Origin: an uncultured Sphingomonadaceae bacterium
GTDB taxonomy: Bacteria; Pseudomonadota; Alphaproteobacteria; Sphingomonadales; Sphingomonadaceae
DNA length: 64,000 nucleotides
Assembly: GCA_947493325.1 (NCBI GenBank)
Contig: CANLQI010000002.1
Span: 434,001 to 498,000 of the forward strand
Direction of reading: 5' to 3'
Shown: piece by piece, positions 49,610-58,472 of the stretch
How the letters are laid out: each line of letters begins with the position of its first letter
Numbering within the stretch: the stretch's first letter is position 1
Made by a program: the position numbers and the translations under genes
Notes under the pieces: model-generated
What the model saw: only the letters and a program-made list of their open reading frames with translations
The model's database searches: none
What the model was told of the DNA's origin: nothing

Positions 49610-52054
49610 ATGGCGCCAGAACCACTTCCAGAGATTTTAGACAATTGGTTTGCTGCGCGCGGATGGGTGCCGCGCCAACACCAGATGGAGATGCTGGCCG
49701 CCGCGCGGGCGCACAAGCATGCCTTGCTGGTTGCGCCGACAGGGGCGGGTAAGACGCTGGCTGGTTTCCTGCCCACGCTGGTAGACCTGGTTCGCTCTCG
49801 CTCACAAGCTGGTGCCGAAGCGCCTCAACGCATAGACACACTCCACACGCTTTATATCTCTCCGCTCAAGGCATTGGCGCATGATGTGCAGCGCAACCTG
49901 CTCACGCCAATTTCCGAAATGAATCTGGATATCCAGGTTGAAACGCGCAGCGGCGATACGCCTTCGGAGCGCAAGAAACGCCAGCGTTCGCGCCCGCCGC
50001 ATATCCTGCTGACAACACCTGAATCGCTGAGCCTACTGCTGTCCTATCCGGACAGTTTTGAGATGTTCAAAAACCTCAAAACCGTGGTGATTGACGAAGT
50101 GCATGCTTTTGCCACGGGCAAGCGTGGTGATTTGCTTAGCCTCTCGCTGGCGCGGCTACAGACACTGGCCTCGGATATGCGCCGCGCCGCGCTGTCGGCC
50201 ACTGTGGCGGACGCCGATGCCTATCGCGCCTGGCTTGCACCCTATGGCGATATAGATGCGGTTGAGCTGGTCGAGGGCGCACCGGGTGCAGAGCCCGATC
50301 TCAATATATTGCTGCCCGAGGGGCGCGTGCCCTGGGCCGGGCATAGCGGCCATTATGCCGTGCCGCAGGTATTGGAGGAAATCGGGCGAAACCAAATCAC
50401 ACTGGTGTTTTGCAATACGCGCTTCCTTGCCGAATTTGTGTTTCAGAAACTGTGGGAGATAAATGAAGAGCAACTGCCCATAGGCATTCACCATGGCAGC
50501 CTGTCAGTCGAGGCGCGGCGCAAGGTGGAAAATGCCATGGCGACGGGCAAGCTGCGCGCTCTGGTGGCGACGGCCAGCCTTGATCTGGGCGTGGACTGGG
50601 GCGATGTCGACTGCGTTATCCAGATGGGCGCGCCCAAGGGATCATCGCGCCTGTTGCAGCGTATTGGCCGCGCCAACCACCGGCTCGATGCGCCCTCAAA
50701 GGCAATATTGGTACCTGGCAACCGGTTTGAGTATCTGGAAGCGCAGGCGGCATTTGATGCGGTGCAGGAAGGCGTGCGAGATGGCGAGACATTTCGTGCC
50801 GGCGGGCTGGATGTGCTGGCGCAGCATGTGATGGCCTGCGCCTGTGCAGCCCCGTTTCATGAAGGTGCGATGCTGTCAGAGGTGCAGTCGGCATTGCCCT
50901 ATAGCGGTATTGACAAAGCCGCGCTGGACCGCGTGCTCGCCTTTGCGCAAAATGGCGGTTATGCGCTCAGCGCCTATGACAAGTTCAAACGGCTGGTGCG
51001 CGAAGAAGACGGAATGTGGCGGCTTTCGCACCCCAAATTTGCGGCGCAGCACCGGTTTAACGCAGGCATTATTGTCGATGCGCCAATGCTTAACGTGCGC
51101 TTCAAAAACGGACGCAGTGTAGGCAAGGTGGAGGAGAATTTCGCCGCGCAATTGTCGCCGGGCGATACGATTTATTTTGCCGGAATGGGCCTGGAAGTGG
51201 AGCGCATCAAGGACCTTGACCTGATAGTGAGGGCCTCCAAAAAAGGGGCGCAGATACCCAGCTACATGGGCGCGCGCCTGCCGCTCACTACACATCTTTC
51301 CTCACGCGTGCGCGAATTCCTGACCGACCGTGCGGGCTGGGCGCGCTTTCCCGACGATGTGCGCGAATGGCTGGAAATGCAGGATTTCCGCTCAGTCATG
51401 CCAGAACCCGATCAGCTTCTTGTCGAAACATTCCCGCATGACAAGCGGCATTATATGGTATGTTACAGCTTTGAAGGCTGGAATGCGCATCAGTCGCTGG
51501 GCATGCTGCTGACGCGGCGCATGGAAAATGCCGGGCTACAGCCATTGGGGTTCGTGGCGAATGATTATGCGCTGGCCTGCTATAGCCTGAAGCCCGTGAC
51601 AGATCCCGGCCCGTTATTTTCTTCCGATATATTGGGAGAGGAGCTCGCCGAGTGGATTCAGAACAGCTATCTCCTGAAACGCGCATTCCGCGAGGTCGCG
51701 GTGATCAGCGGTCTGGTCGAACGGCATCATCCGGGCAAAAGAAAATCAGGCCGGCAGGTCACTTTCTCAACCGACCTGATTTACGATGTTCTGCAAAAAT
51801 ATGAACCCGATCATATCCTGCTGGAGGCAGCGTGGGCCGATGCGCGCGAAAAACTGACCGATGTAGGGCGTCTGGGCGATTTGCTGGACCGGGCCGCAGG
51901 TACAATGCTGCATGTAGAGCTGGACCGCGTGAGCCCGCTTGCCGTGCCGGTGCTGGTGATGATCGGTCGTGAGGCTGTCCCGCAAGGCGCAGCGGATGAT
52001 GCGCTGCTCGAAGAAGCAGAGACTTTGGTCGAAGCGGCGATGCGCGGGGAGTAA
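49610..52054 (+). CDS. Ligase-associated DNA damage response DEXH-box helicase (Lhr-like)
   Basis: 814 aa superfamily 2 helicase. Motif I is LVAPTGAGKTLAGFLPTLVD (residues ~40), Ia TLYISPLKALAHDVQRN, motif II DEVH in VVIDEVHAFATGKRGDLLS, motif III SATV, motif V LVATASLDLGVDWGDVDCVI and motif VI QRIGRANHR. The C-terminal half (MLNVRFKNGRSVGKVEENFA, SPGDTIYFAGMGLEVERIKD, RRMENAGLQPLGFVANDYAL and GEELAEWIQNSYLLKRAFRE) is specific to the ligase-associated family usually encoded with an ATP-dependent ligase, an MBL-type exonuclease and PdeM. Here only PdeM is near, 3.7 kb away. Confidence 0.93.
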   Translation: MAPEPLPEILDNWFAARGWVPRQHQMEMLAAARAHKHALLVAPTGAGKTLAGFLPTLVDLVRSRSQAGAEAPQRIDTLHTLYISPLKALAHDVQRNLLTPISEMNLDIQVETRSGDTPSERKKRQRSRPPHILLTTPESLSLLLSYPDSFEMFKNLKTVVIDEVHAFATGKRGDLLSLSLARLQTLASDMRRAALSATVADADAYRAWLAPYGDIDAVELVEGAPGAEPDLNILLPEGRVPWAGHSGHYAVPQVLEEIGRNQITLVFCNTRFLAEFVFQKLWEINEEQLPIGIHHGSLSVEARRKVENAMATGKLRALVATASLDLGVDWGDVDCVIQMGAPKGSSRLLQRIGRANHRLDAPSKAILVPGNRFEYLEAQAAFDAVQEGVRDGETFRAGGLDVLAQHVMACACAAPFHEGAMLSEVQSALPYSGIDKAALDRVLAFAQNGGYALSAYDKFKRLVREEDGMWRLSHPKFAAQHRFNAGIIVDAPMLNVRFKNGRSVGKVEENFAAQLSPGDTIYFAGMGLEVERIKDLDLIVRASKKGAQIPSYMGARLPLTTHLSSRVREFLTDRAGWARFPDDVREWLEMQDFRSVMPEPDQLLVETFPHDKRHYMVCYSFEGWNAHQSLGMLLTRRMENAGLQPLGFVANDYALACYSLKPVTDPGPLFSSDILGEELAEWIQNSYLLKRAFREVAVISGLVERHHPGKRKSGRQVTFSTDLIYDVLQKYEPDHILLEAAWADAREKLTDVGRLGDLLDRAAGTMLHVELDRVSPLAVPVLVMIGREAVPQGAADDALLEEAETLVEAAMRGE

Positions 52055-52128
52055 AAGGGTTCGCATGATTGCGCTATTATAGAATTGATGGTAGTTTATT
52101 TCTACGGGGGCTAATCAGGAGAATAGTA

Positions 52129-53088
52129 ATGTCTTGGTTCATTACATTAGCACCACTTTTATTGCTGTCGGGTGCCAATAGTGCAGCACCAATATCACAA
52201 CGCGTTGATGCCGAAACGCAGCTGAAATCTTCTCCTACAGCAGAAATAATAGAAGTTGGTATTGATCGCCAGAAACGTATGACCATCCCTGTCAGTATTG
52301 ATGGAAACGGGCCTTATAAATTTATGATTGATACCGGCTCGGAAAGAACTGTCGTAACACGGCAGCTTGCAACCCGGCTTGATTTGGAATTTGCTGCGCG
52401 TGCGCGTCTGCTTGGAATTGCCGGATCACAAATAGTTGATACTGTTTATGTACCCGAACTTGAAATCGGGAGTCAAAACTATGGCGAAGTCGTTGCCCCC
52501 TTGCTTGAGCAGACGCATGTTGGCGCAGAGGGTATATTGGGGCTGGATGGACTTCAGGACCAGCGTATCCTGTTCAACTTTACAGACCGTACAATTGAAA
52601 TCGAAGACAATCGTGACCGCAGGCTCAATCGCGGTTATGAGATTGTGGTGACGGCGCGGCGGCGGAACGGGCAATTAATATTCACCGATGCAAAAATTGC
52701 CGGTATCAAAGTGAATGTTGTTATCGATACCGGCGCGCAAATGAATATTGGCAACCGGGCTCTGCAAAAAAAGCTCCGTGGCCGAAGAGCAAAGGGCTTG
52801 GGTGATGAATCAAGCTTACAATCGGTCACCGGCCAGACAATTACGGCAGACACCGGGATTGTCAGCGATTTCCGCATCGGCAACGCAAAATTTGATACTA
52901 TTCCGGTGGCCTTCGCCGATGCCCCGCCATTTGAATCTCTGGACCTTGAAGATAAGCCAGCCCTGTTTTTGGGAATGGTAACGTTGCGCAATTTTAACAG
53001 AATGGCGATCGATTTTGGCAAACGGCGGGTTTACTTTGACGTCCCGCACGCGGCGCGAATGAGAACTGGCTCACGCATAAAACGATGA
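52129..53088 (+). CDS. Two-domain retropepsin-like aspartic protease, exported
   Basis: 319 aa from the ATG at 52129 (AGGAGAATAGT ahead); a frame from 52069 has no RBS. MSWFITLAPLLLLSGANSAA is a signal or anchor. Two aspartyl protease motifs appear in one chain: FMIDTGSERTVVTRQLATRL (~65-84) and VVIDTGAQMNIGNRALQ (~205-221), each D-T-G with the hydrophobic-hydrophobic-Gly partner (ILGLDG, LFLGMV). This is the pseudo-two-fold layout of pepsin-like enzymes built from two retropepsin-like halves (Asp_protease_2/gag-asp type). The GC content is lower than that of neighbouring genes. Substrates unknown. Confidence 0.82.
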   Translation: MSWFITLAPLLLLSGANSAAPISQRVDAETQLKSSPTAEIIEVGIDRQKRMTIPVSIDGNGPYKFMIDTGSERTVVTRQLATRLDLEFAARARLLGIAGSQIVDTVYVPELEIGSQNYGEVVAPLLEQTHVGAEGILGLDGLQDQRILFNFTDRTIEIEDNRDRRLNRGYEIVVTARRRNGQLIFTDAKIAGIKVNVVIDTGAQMNIGNRALQKKLRGRRAKGLGDESSLQSVTGQTITADTGIVSDFRIGNAKFDTIPVAFADAPPFESLDLEDKPALFLGMVTLRNFNRMAIDFGKRRVYFDVPHAARMRTGSRIKR

Positions 53089-53739
53089 CTACGGAAAGCA
53101 TACTATCGGGTTTGCGGGATTCCATTTATCATTCTTGCACATAATATTTGTGAATATATCTGATGCCAGATGGTCTTGAAGCCATGCTTGCAATGATGTC
53201 AGCGGCAACGCGTCAAACCATGGCCTGTCATGATTGGCGAATTGACGTATGAAAGGAAAAGTCGCGTAATCGATGAGTGTCGGTTCTGGTCCCAGCAACT
53301 GACCATTATCGGATATCCGGGAATTTAGCCCTTTCAGAACTTTCAGGGCTTCACTACGATGATGTGCTGCATCCACACCTTCGTAGCGCGTGTCATACTT
53401 ATAACGGTCGAGATGATGTTTGAACGGGCCATCGACCTGTTCAATAACGGCATTAGCCTTTGTGCCGTGGCGCAGCCATCCTTGCGGATCATGCTGCTCC
53501 AGCGCCCAGTGCATAATGTCGATGCTTTCTTCCAAAACGCTACCATCGGACAGGACAAGTACGGGCACTGTCCCTTTGGGTGAAACATTCAGCATCGCCT
53601 GCGGTTTGTCGCGCAGCACTACTTCGCGCAATTCCACTTTGATGCCGCTTGCCAGCAAGCCCATACGTGCACGCATCGCATAGGGACAGCGGCGAAAGCT
53701 GTATAATATGGGCAGGTGGTTCGGCGCGGCTTCGTTCAT
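53089..53739 (-). CDS. Glutathione S-transferase family protein
   Basis: 216 aa. The thioredoxin-like N-domain contains ILYSFRRCPYAMRARMGLLA, in which Cys near residue 19 (CPYA) is the probable active-site residue, as in omega- or beta-like GSTs, then VELREVVLRDKPQAMLNVSP and KGTVPVLVLSDGSVLEESID with the cis-Pro and the Glu-Ser GSH-binding pair. The helical C-domain ends near residue 205. Its start overlaps the TrhO stop by 4 bp, and its stop directly adjoins that of the convergent protease gene. Confidence 0.9.
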   Translation of the reverse strand: MNEAAPNHLPILYSFRRCPYAMRARMGLLASGIKVELREVVLRDKPQAMLNVSPKGTVPVLVLSDGSVLEESIDIMHWALEQHDPQGWLRHGTKANAVIEQVDGPFKHHLDRYKYDTRYEGVDAAHHRSEALKVLKGLNSRISDNGQLLGPEPTLIDYATFPFIRQFANHDRPWFDALPLTSLQAWLQDHLASDIFTNIMCKNDKWNPANPIVCFP

Positions 53740-54692
53740 CCGGCATCCTGCTTGCTGCCAATATGCGTTGCACCACGCTTGGCGGCCAGTTCCATCTGCC
53801 GCTGGCGTTCTTCATAACGTTTTTTCTGTTCTTCATCGCGGGCATCATGACAATGCGGGCAGCTTACCCCCTCCATATATTCAGGTGCCTGCAGCTCTTC
53901 AGGCGAAAGCGGTTTGCGGCAGGCATGGCACTGCACATAATCGCTCAGTTCCAACCCGTGTCCCACGGCGACCCGCTGATCGAACACAAAGCAGTCGCCA
54001 TCGAACAGGCTTTCCTTTTCAGGCACATTTTCCAAATATTTCAGGATTCCGCCCTGCAGGTGGAAAACATCATCAAAGCCTTTTGACTTCACATAGGCGG
54101 TCGCTTTTTCACATCTTATGCCGCCGGTGCAGAACATTGCGATTTTCGGTGCCTTACCGGCAGCCCGCAGCTTTTCGGCTTCTGCGTCAAACCATTCCGG
54201 GAACTGGCGGAATGTCGTGGTCTTAGGATCAATAGCGCCTTTGAAAGTGCCTACACCCACTTCATAATCATTGCGCGTGTCAATAATCACTGTATCCTGC
54301 GCAGAAATCAGCTCATTCCATTCTTCAGGCGGCACATATTCGCCCGAGCCATCCACGGCATCGATACCATCTACGCCCATCGTAACGATTTCGCGTTTCA
54401 GGCGCACCTTCATGCGATAAAATGGCATATTTTCCGCGCCCGAATATTTTACTTCGAGTTTTGCGCAGCCAGGCAGGTCGCGGATGATGGCGACAACTGC
54501 ATCAATATCGGCGGGGTTGCCGGCAATGGTGCCATTGATGCCTTCATGCGAAAGCAATATCGTGCCTTTTAGCCCATGCGCCTCACACGTTTCCAGCAAG
54601 GGATCGCGCACTGCGGGCGGATCATCAAAATGCGTGAAATGGTACAGAGCCGCTACACGGACAGGCATATCGGAATCGGGAAAATCGGTCAT
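53736..54692 (-). CDS. trhO: tRNA uridine(34) hydroxylase TrhO (rhodanese family)
   Basis: 318 aa. TrhO makes 5-hydroxyuridine at position 34 of several tRNAs using oxygen. An N-terminal acylphosphatase-like domain (VRVAALYHFTHFDDPPAVRD, GTILLSHEGINGTIAGNPAD) is followed by a rhodanese domain with the catalytic Cys in KIAMFCTGGIRCEKATAYVK and SKGFDDVFHLQGGILKYLEN. The C-terminal zinc-ribbon-like part has CHACRKPLS and CPHCHDARDEEQ pairs. It overlaps the GST gene and follows the DUF6768/ECF pair by about 40 bp. Confidence 0.93.
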   Translation of the reverse strand: MTDFPDSDMPVRVAALYHFTHFDDPPAVRDPLLETCEAHGLKGTILLSHEGINGTIAGNPADIDAVVAIIRDLPGCAKLEVKYSGAENMPFYRMKVRLKREIVTMGVDGIDAVDGSGEYVPPEEWNELISAQDTVIIDTRNDYEVGVGTFKGAIDPKTTTFRQFPEWFDAEAEKLRAAGKAPKIAMFCTGGIRCEKATAYVKSKGFDDVFHLQGGILKYLENVPEKESLFDGDCFVFDQRVAVGHGLELSDYVQCHACRKPLSPEELQAPEYMEGVSCPHCHDARDEEQKKRYEERQRQMELAAKRGATHIGSKQDAG

Positions 54693-54733
54693 GGTGCGCG
54701 CTATAATTGTTTGCGCGCCGCATGACCAGAGGT

Positions 54734-55099
54734 TTAGCCGCGCGCCGTCAGCACGAGTTCGAGCCGCCGTATTTCACGCAGCACCCGGTTTGCCTGCATG
54801 ACCGGCATGAGCGAGAATTTCATCATCGCGCTGAGGATCAGGATGGTGGCCGCAGGCAACCCCCATCGCAATTGCGAAACTGTATCGCTGGCGCCGAAAA
54901 ACCGTATCGCCATCCAGATCGCGGCAATAAACATGAGCGTCTGGACGATCATGATCATCCATGTTACCCATCCTGCCCTGCCCCGAAACATGCCAAAGGC
55001 CTGTTCAAAATAGCCCGGCTCATCGCGGATTTCGTTCAGCAGTGCCTGATCCTCTGCTGACAATGTCTGTGTCAGCATATCATCCAGCTTGTTCATCAT
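54734..55099 (-). CDS. DUF6768-like membrane protein, candidate anti-sigma partner
   Basis: 121 aa with a short N-terminal cytoplasmic segment (LDDMLTQTLSAEDQALLNEI, DEPGYFEQAFGMFRGRAGWV) and two to three hydrophobic segments (TWMIMIVQTLMFIAAIWMAI and LPAATILILSAMMKFSLMPV). It begins inside the ECF sigma gene (20-bp overlap) with AAGGAG ahead of its double ATG. A Trp/Arg-rich soluble N-terminus followed by a membrane anchor suits an anti-sigma factor, but the zinc motif of ZAS-type proteins is absent. The family is recognised only from pattern. Confidence 0.7.
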   Translation of the reverse strand: MMNKLDDMLTQTLSAEDQALLNEIRDEPGYFEQAFGMFRGRAGWVTWMIMIVQTLMFIAAIWMAIRFFGASDTVSQLRWGLPAATILILSAMMKFSLMPVMQANRVLREIRRLELVLTARG

Positions 55100-55670
55100 A
55101 TTCTCCTTCCAAAATATTTTTCAGCTTGCCGCGGGCATGCATAAGGCGTGTCTTCACCGTCCCTGCGGGCACATCGGTTGCGACCGCAATTTCCGCGATG
55201 CGCAATCCCTCCCCATAAAACAGCGCTACGGCGGCGCGTTGCTCCGGCGGCAGATGGGCCATGGCCTGCGCCAGCATCAGGCGCGTGCCCGTCCTATGCT
55301 CGGCTTCGCCTTCGTCCGAGGCCTGCTGTTCCAGCATCACCGCTGGTAATATAGATTCGCGCGCGTTCCGGCCATGACTGCGCATCACCTTACGCGTCAC
55401 AATTCGGTAGGCCCAGACGGCGAAAGCGCGATCATTGGTGAGCTTGCCCAGGCCTTTATATATCTCTGCCCAGGCATCCTGCACATAATCCTGCGCGGCA
55501 TTCGAATCTCCGCACATTCGCCAGGCGTGCGCCACGAACCTTCCGTGCCACAGCCGGTACAGGCGTTCCCAGGCGGATTTTTCGCCCAACCGCGCACTGG
55601 CGACCAGATAGTCACTGAGCACATATTTTGCATCGCGCTGTCCGGCCAATCCATATCCTCCCGCTGTCAT
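55080..55670 (-). CDS. ECF-type RNA polymerase sigma factor
   Basis: 196 aa. Region 2 is readable as SAWERLYRLWHGRFVAHAWR, DSNAAQDYVQDAWAEIYKGL and DRAFAVWAYRIVTRKVMRSH (regions 2.1-2.4). Region 4 is AHLPPEQRAAVALFYGEGLR followed by IAEIAVATDVPAGTVKTRLM and HARGKLKNIL, the helix-turn-helix contacting -35. The start at 55670 has a poor RBS; a TTG 7 codons inside (preceded by GGGAGG) is an equally possible start. It overlaps the DUF6768 gene by 20 bp, the arrangement of a sigma factor with its membrane regulator. Target promoters are unknown. Confidence 0.9.
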   Translation of the reverse strand: MTAGGYGLAGQRDAKYVLSDYLVASARLGEKSAWERLYRLWHGRFVAHAWRMCGDSNAAQDYVQDAWAEIYKGLGKLTNDRAFAVWAYRIVTRKVMRSHGRNARESILPAVMLEQQASDEGEAEHRTGTRLMLAQAMAHLPPEQRAAVALFYGEGLRIAEIAVATDVPAGTVKTRLMHARGKLKNILEGEYDEQAG

Positions 55671-55777
55671 ATATAAAGAGACTGGTGACAGCGAAAAGGT
55701 TCAATGCGGCAATAATATTTTGGCGCTTTATCCCGCCGCCTCTTGCAAGCTCGCCCCTGCTGCCGCATGTAGGGCAG

Positions 55778-56458
55778 ATGGTTCCCTTTTCGTTCGCACA
55801 GCATGATTTTCTGGCGCATCAGGACGCCGCGCTATACTGGCCGCTACAAAATGCCTTGCTGGTCGCGGATCTGCATCTGGAAAAGGCAAGCTGGTATGCG
55901 GCGGGCGGGCAAATGCTGCCGCCTTATGACAGCCGCGCGACGCTGGAACGGCTGGCGGCGATTATTGCGGAGACGGGAGCCAGGCGCGTCTATTGTCTGG
56001 GTGACAATTTTCACGACAGTGCAGGCGAAAACCGTCTGGAAATCGGTGCGGCCACATTGTTGCAGGCATTGACGGCACGGACAGATTGGCACTGGATCAA
56101 TGGCAATCATGATGCCGTGCTGGATGGCCGCTGGGGCGGCAAGGTCGTGCCGGAAATTCAAGTGGACGGCGTAATGCTCCGGCACGCGGCAGAGCGGCAC
56201 TTTACGGCGCCGGAAATGTCAGGCCACTACCACCCTAAACTGCGGCTGCGCGGGCGCGGGCGATCGGTGGCGCGGCGATGCTATGTGGCGAGTGAAAGCA
56301 AACTTATTTTTCCGGCTTTTGGCGCATTGACGGGCGGACTGGACGCAGATGCCGATGCGATACGGCAGGTTGTAGGCGAAACCGCCTGCGCTCTGGTGCC
56401 GCATCCGGAAAAATTGCTTAAATTTCCATTATTCGGCGCGAATGCACTTACGGGCTGA
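55778..56458 (+). CDS. pdeM: Ligase-associated DNA damage response endonuclease PdeM
   Basis: 226 aa from the ATG at 55778; the frame is open to 55628, but that part overlaps the sigma factor's regulatory region. A calcineurin-like phosphoesterase: VADLHLEKASWYA (metal site 1), VYCLGDNFHDSAGENRLEIG (site 2), HWINGNHDAVLDGRWGG (GNHD) and GHYHPKLRLRG (GH-H). PdeM nucleases are usually encoded with the Lhr-like helicase and an ATP-dependent ligase. Here the helicase is upstream on the same strand, separated by five genes, four of them transcribed the other way. Confidence 0.9.
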   Translation: MVPFSFAQHDFLAHQDAALYWPLQNALLVADLHLEKASWYAAGGQMLPPYDSRATLERLAAIIAETGARRVYCLGDNFHDSAGENRLEIGAATLLQALTARTDWHWINGNHDAVLDGRWGGKVVPEIQVDGVMLRHAAERHFTAPEMSGHYHPKLRLRGRGRSVARRCYVASESKLIFPAFGALTGGLDADADAIRQVVGETACALVPHPEKLLKFPLFGANALTG

Positions 56459-56600
56459 GCCATGGGCTGCACAATAATATAATATAGCGCAGCAAAAACA
56501 TCGCAAAATGCACATGTTCTTGTGCTACGCGATATGAAGCAGCTATAAAGCTACGCACTGCCGGGCATATTTCCGGCCAAAATGACAGGAAGTCCGCCTC

Positions 56601-58460
56601 TTGGTTGATTCATTAATGGTAAAAATAGCGCTGATCGGCGCGATGGGCATTGGGGCGCAATGGGTGGCATGGCGCACCGGGCGACCTGCCATCGCGCTGA
56701 TGCTGATAGTCGGCATATTGGCGGGGCCTGTATTGGGGATTATAGATCCGGAACGTGATTTCGGGACTTTGCTGGAACCCATAATAAAGCTCGCCGTGGC
56801 GGTGATATTATTTGAGGGCGGGCTCAGCCTTAATTTTAAGGACTTGCGCCATGCCGGCTGGGCAGTGATGCGGCTCGTCATCATCGGCGTACCCGTCGGT
56901 TGGGCATTGGGCACGGCGGCTGCCTATTACGGGGCGGGCCTGTCGCTGGAAGTATCCGCATTATTTGGCGGCATCATGGTGGTGACCGGGCCGACTGTTA
57001 TTGGACCCATGCTGCGCAATCTGCGCGTCAGTCCGCGGGTGCGTGATATCCTGAAATGGGAAGGCATCGTCAACGATCCGATTGGCGCTCTGCTCGCGGT
57101 GGGTATTTATGCTTATGTGACTTATGAGGGCGCAGCGGCGGATGTGTACACTATCGGCCTTGATGTGCTGGCTGCCAGCTTTGTGGCCGGTATATTGGGC
57201 GCGGCGCTTGGCTATGGCCTGACGTGGCTGTTCCCACGCGGTTATGTACCCGAGTATCTCAAAGCGCCGTTGCTGCTTATCACCGTGATTGGCGGCTTCG
57301 TGCTGGCCGATATCATCAAGCATGAAACCGGCCTTATCACTGTGACGATCATGGGCGTGGTGATGGCGAACCGGCCTATCTATTCGAGCCAGACATTGCA
57401 CCGGTTCAAGGAAGACCTGTCCGTCCTGCTGATTTCCGGGGTCTTTGTGCTGCTGTCGGCCACGCTCGACTGGGAAACAGTGCAATCGTTCCAAGCACGG
57501 TTTATCGTATTCCTGATACTCCTGCTTTTCCTTGTGCGCCCGCTGACCGTGCTTATCAGTCTGTTTTTCAGCTCGGTTCCATGGCGTGAACGCATATTCA
57601 TCGCCTGGATTGCGCCGCGCGGCATCGTGGCTGTCGCCATTACTGGCCTGTTCGCATTGCGTATGGTCGATTACGGCGTGCCGGATGCCGAAGCGCTGGT
57701 TCCGCTCAGCTTTGCAGTGGTGATCGTCACGATTTTTGCACATGGATTTTCCGCGAGCTGGTTCGCCAGATTCCTGGGTATTGAAGAGGGCAAAAGTGAT
57801 GCCATCATGCTCGTCGGTTCAAACAGCTGGACTGTGGAATTGGCGACATTTCTCAAATCGCTCAAATATGACGTCACTATCGCTGACACCGGTAAATTCG
57901 CGCTACGCCGTGCGCGGCGGCGGGAAATCGATGTATATGACGGCGATTTCCTGGATGAAGCGCATAATGACAATGTCGATCTGGGCAAGTTCCAGCACCT
58001 GATCGCCGCGACCGATAATGATAGCTACAATCAGCTTCTCAGCTCTGATCTCGGCCCCGAAATGGGCTATGAGCAGATAAGCCTGCTGGCCACGGACAAG
58101 AAAGACGCCAATCGCGGACCGGGACGCGGGCGCATGCTGACGGAAAGCGGCGCAACCTATACCGAGCTGGTCGACCGTGCGCGTGAAGGTTGGGTATTCA
58201 GCAAGACGCGGCTGACCGAAAAATTCACCTATGAAAATTACCGGGATAATCTGGGCCTAGGCGAGGAACCGCTTGCCGTCATGAAACCGGACCGCCGCCT
58301 GCTGTTCTTTTCCACCGAAGCACGGCCGTTCATCGAGGAAGGCGACGAGATTATAAGCTTTGTGGCACCGGAATCGCCGGAAAAACGTGCCGCAGCCTAT
58401 AAAGAAGCCAAAGCAATGCCGCTTATGGGAAGTCCCGATCCGGAAGGCGAAGGCGCGTAA
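56601..58460 (+). CDS. Cation:proton antiporter with TrkA-N domain
   Basis: 619 aa from a TTG at 56601 (AGGAAG upstream); ATG at 56616 is an alternative. About 12 membrane helices of the CPA1/NhaP-type fold span residues 8-400, with NDPIGALLAVGIYAYVT as the ion-binding segment containing the ND pair, GVVMANRPIYSSQTLHRFKE and VAVAITGLFALR near the end of the membrane part. The cytoplasmic TrkA-N-like domain starts at DAIMLVGSNSWTVELATFLK and includes VYDGDFLDEAHNDNVDLGKF with LIAATDNDSYNQLLSSDLG. NAD(H)-type ligand control is inferred. The gene is flanked by pdeM and the convergent YggS-type gene. Confidence 0.9.
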   Translation: MVDSLMVKIALIGAMGIGAQWVAWRTGRPAIALMLIVGILAGPVLGIIDPERDFGTLLEPIIKLAVAVILFEGGLSLNFKDLRHAGWAVMRLVIIGVPVGWALGTAAAYYGAGLSLEVSALFGGIMVVTGPTVIGPMLRNLRVSPRVRDILKWEGIVNDPIGALLAVGIYAYVTYEGAAADVYTIGLDVLAASFVAGILGAALGYGLTWLFPRGYVPEYLKAPLLLITVIGGFVLADIIKHETGLITVTIMGVVMANRPIYSSQTLHRFKEDLSVLLISGVFVLLSATLDWETVQSFQARFIVFLILLLFLVRPLTVLISLFFSSVPWRERIFIAWIAPRGIVAVAITGLFALRMVDYGVPDAEALVPLSFAVVIVTIFAHGFSASWFARFLGIEEGKSDAIMLVGSNSWTVELATFLKSLKYDVTIADTGKFALRRARRREIDVYDGDFLDEAHNDNVDLGKFQHLIAATDNDSYNQLLSSDLGPEMGYEQISLLATDKKDANRGPGRGRMLTESGATYTELVDRAREGWVFSKTRLTEKFTYENYRDNLGLGEEPLAVMKPDRRLLFFSTEARPFIEEGDEIISFVAPESPEKRAAAYKEAKAMPLMGSPDPEGEGA

Positions 58461-58472
58461 CCGCCTCTGTTT

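Noticed and set aside
56961-57743. 260-codon minus-strand frame inside the antiporter gene
   Set aside because: His/Gln/Arg-rich translation typical of an antisense shadow, while the antiporter has clear helices and motifs.
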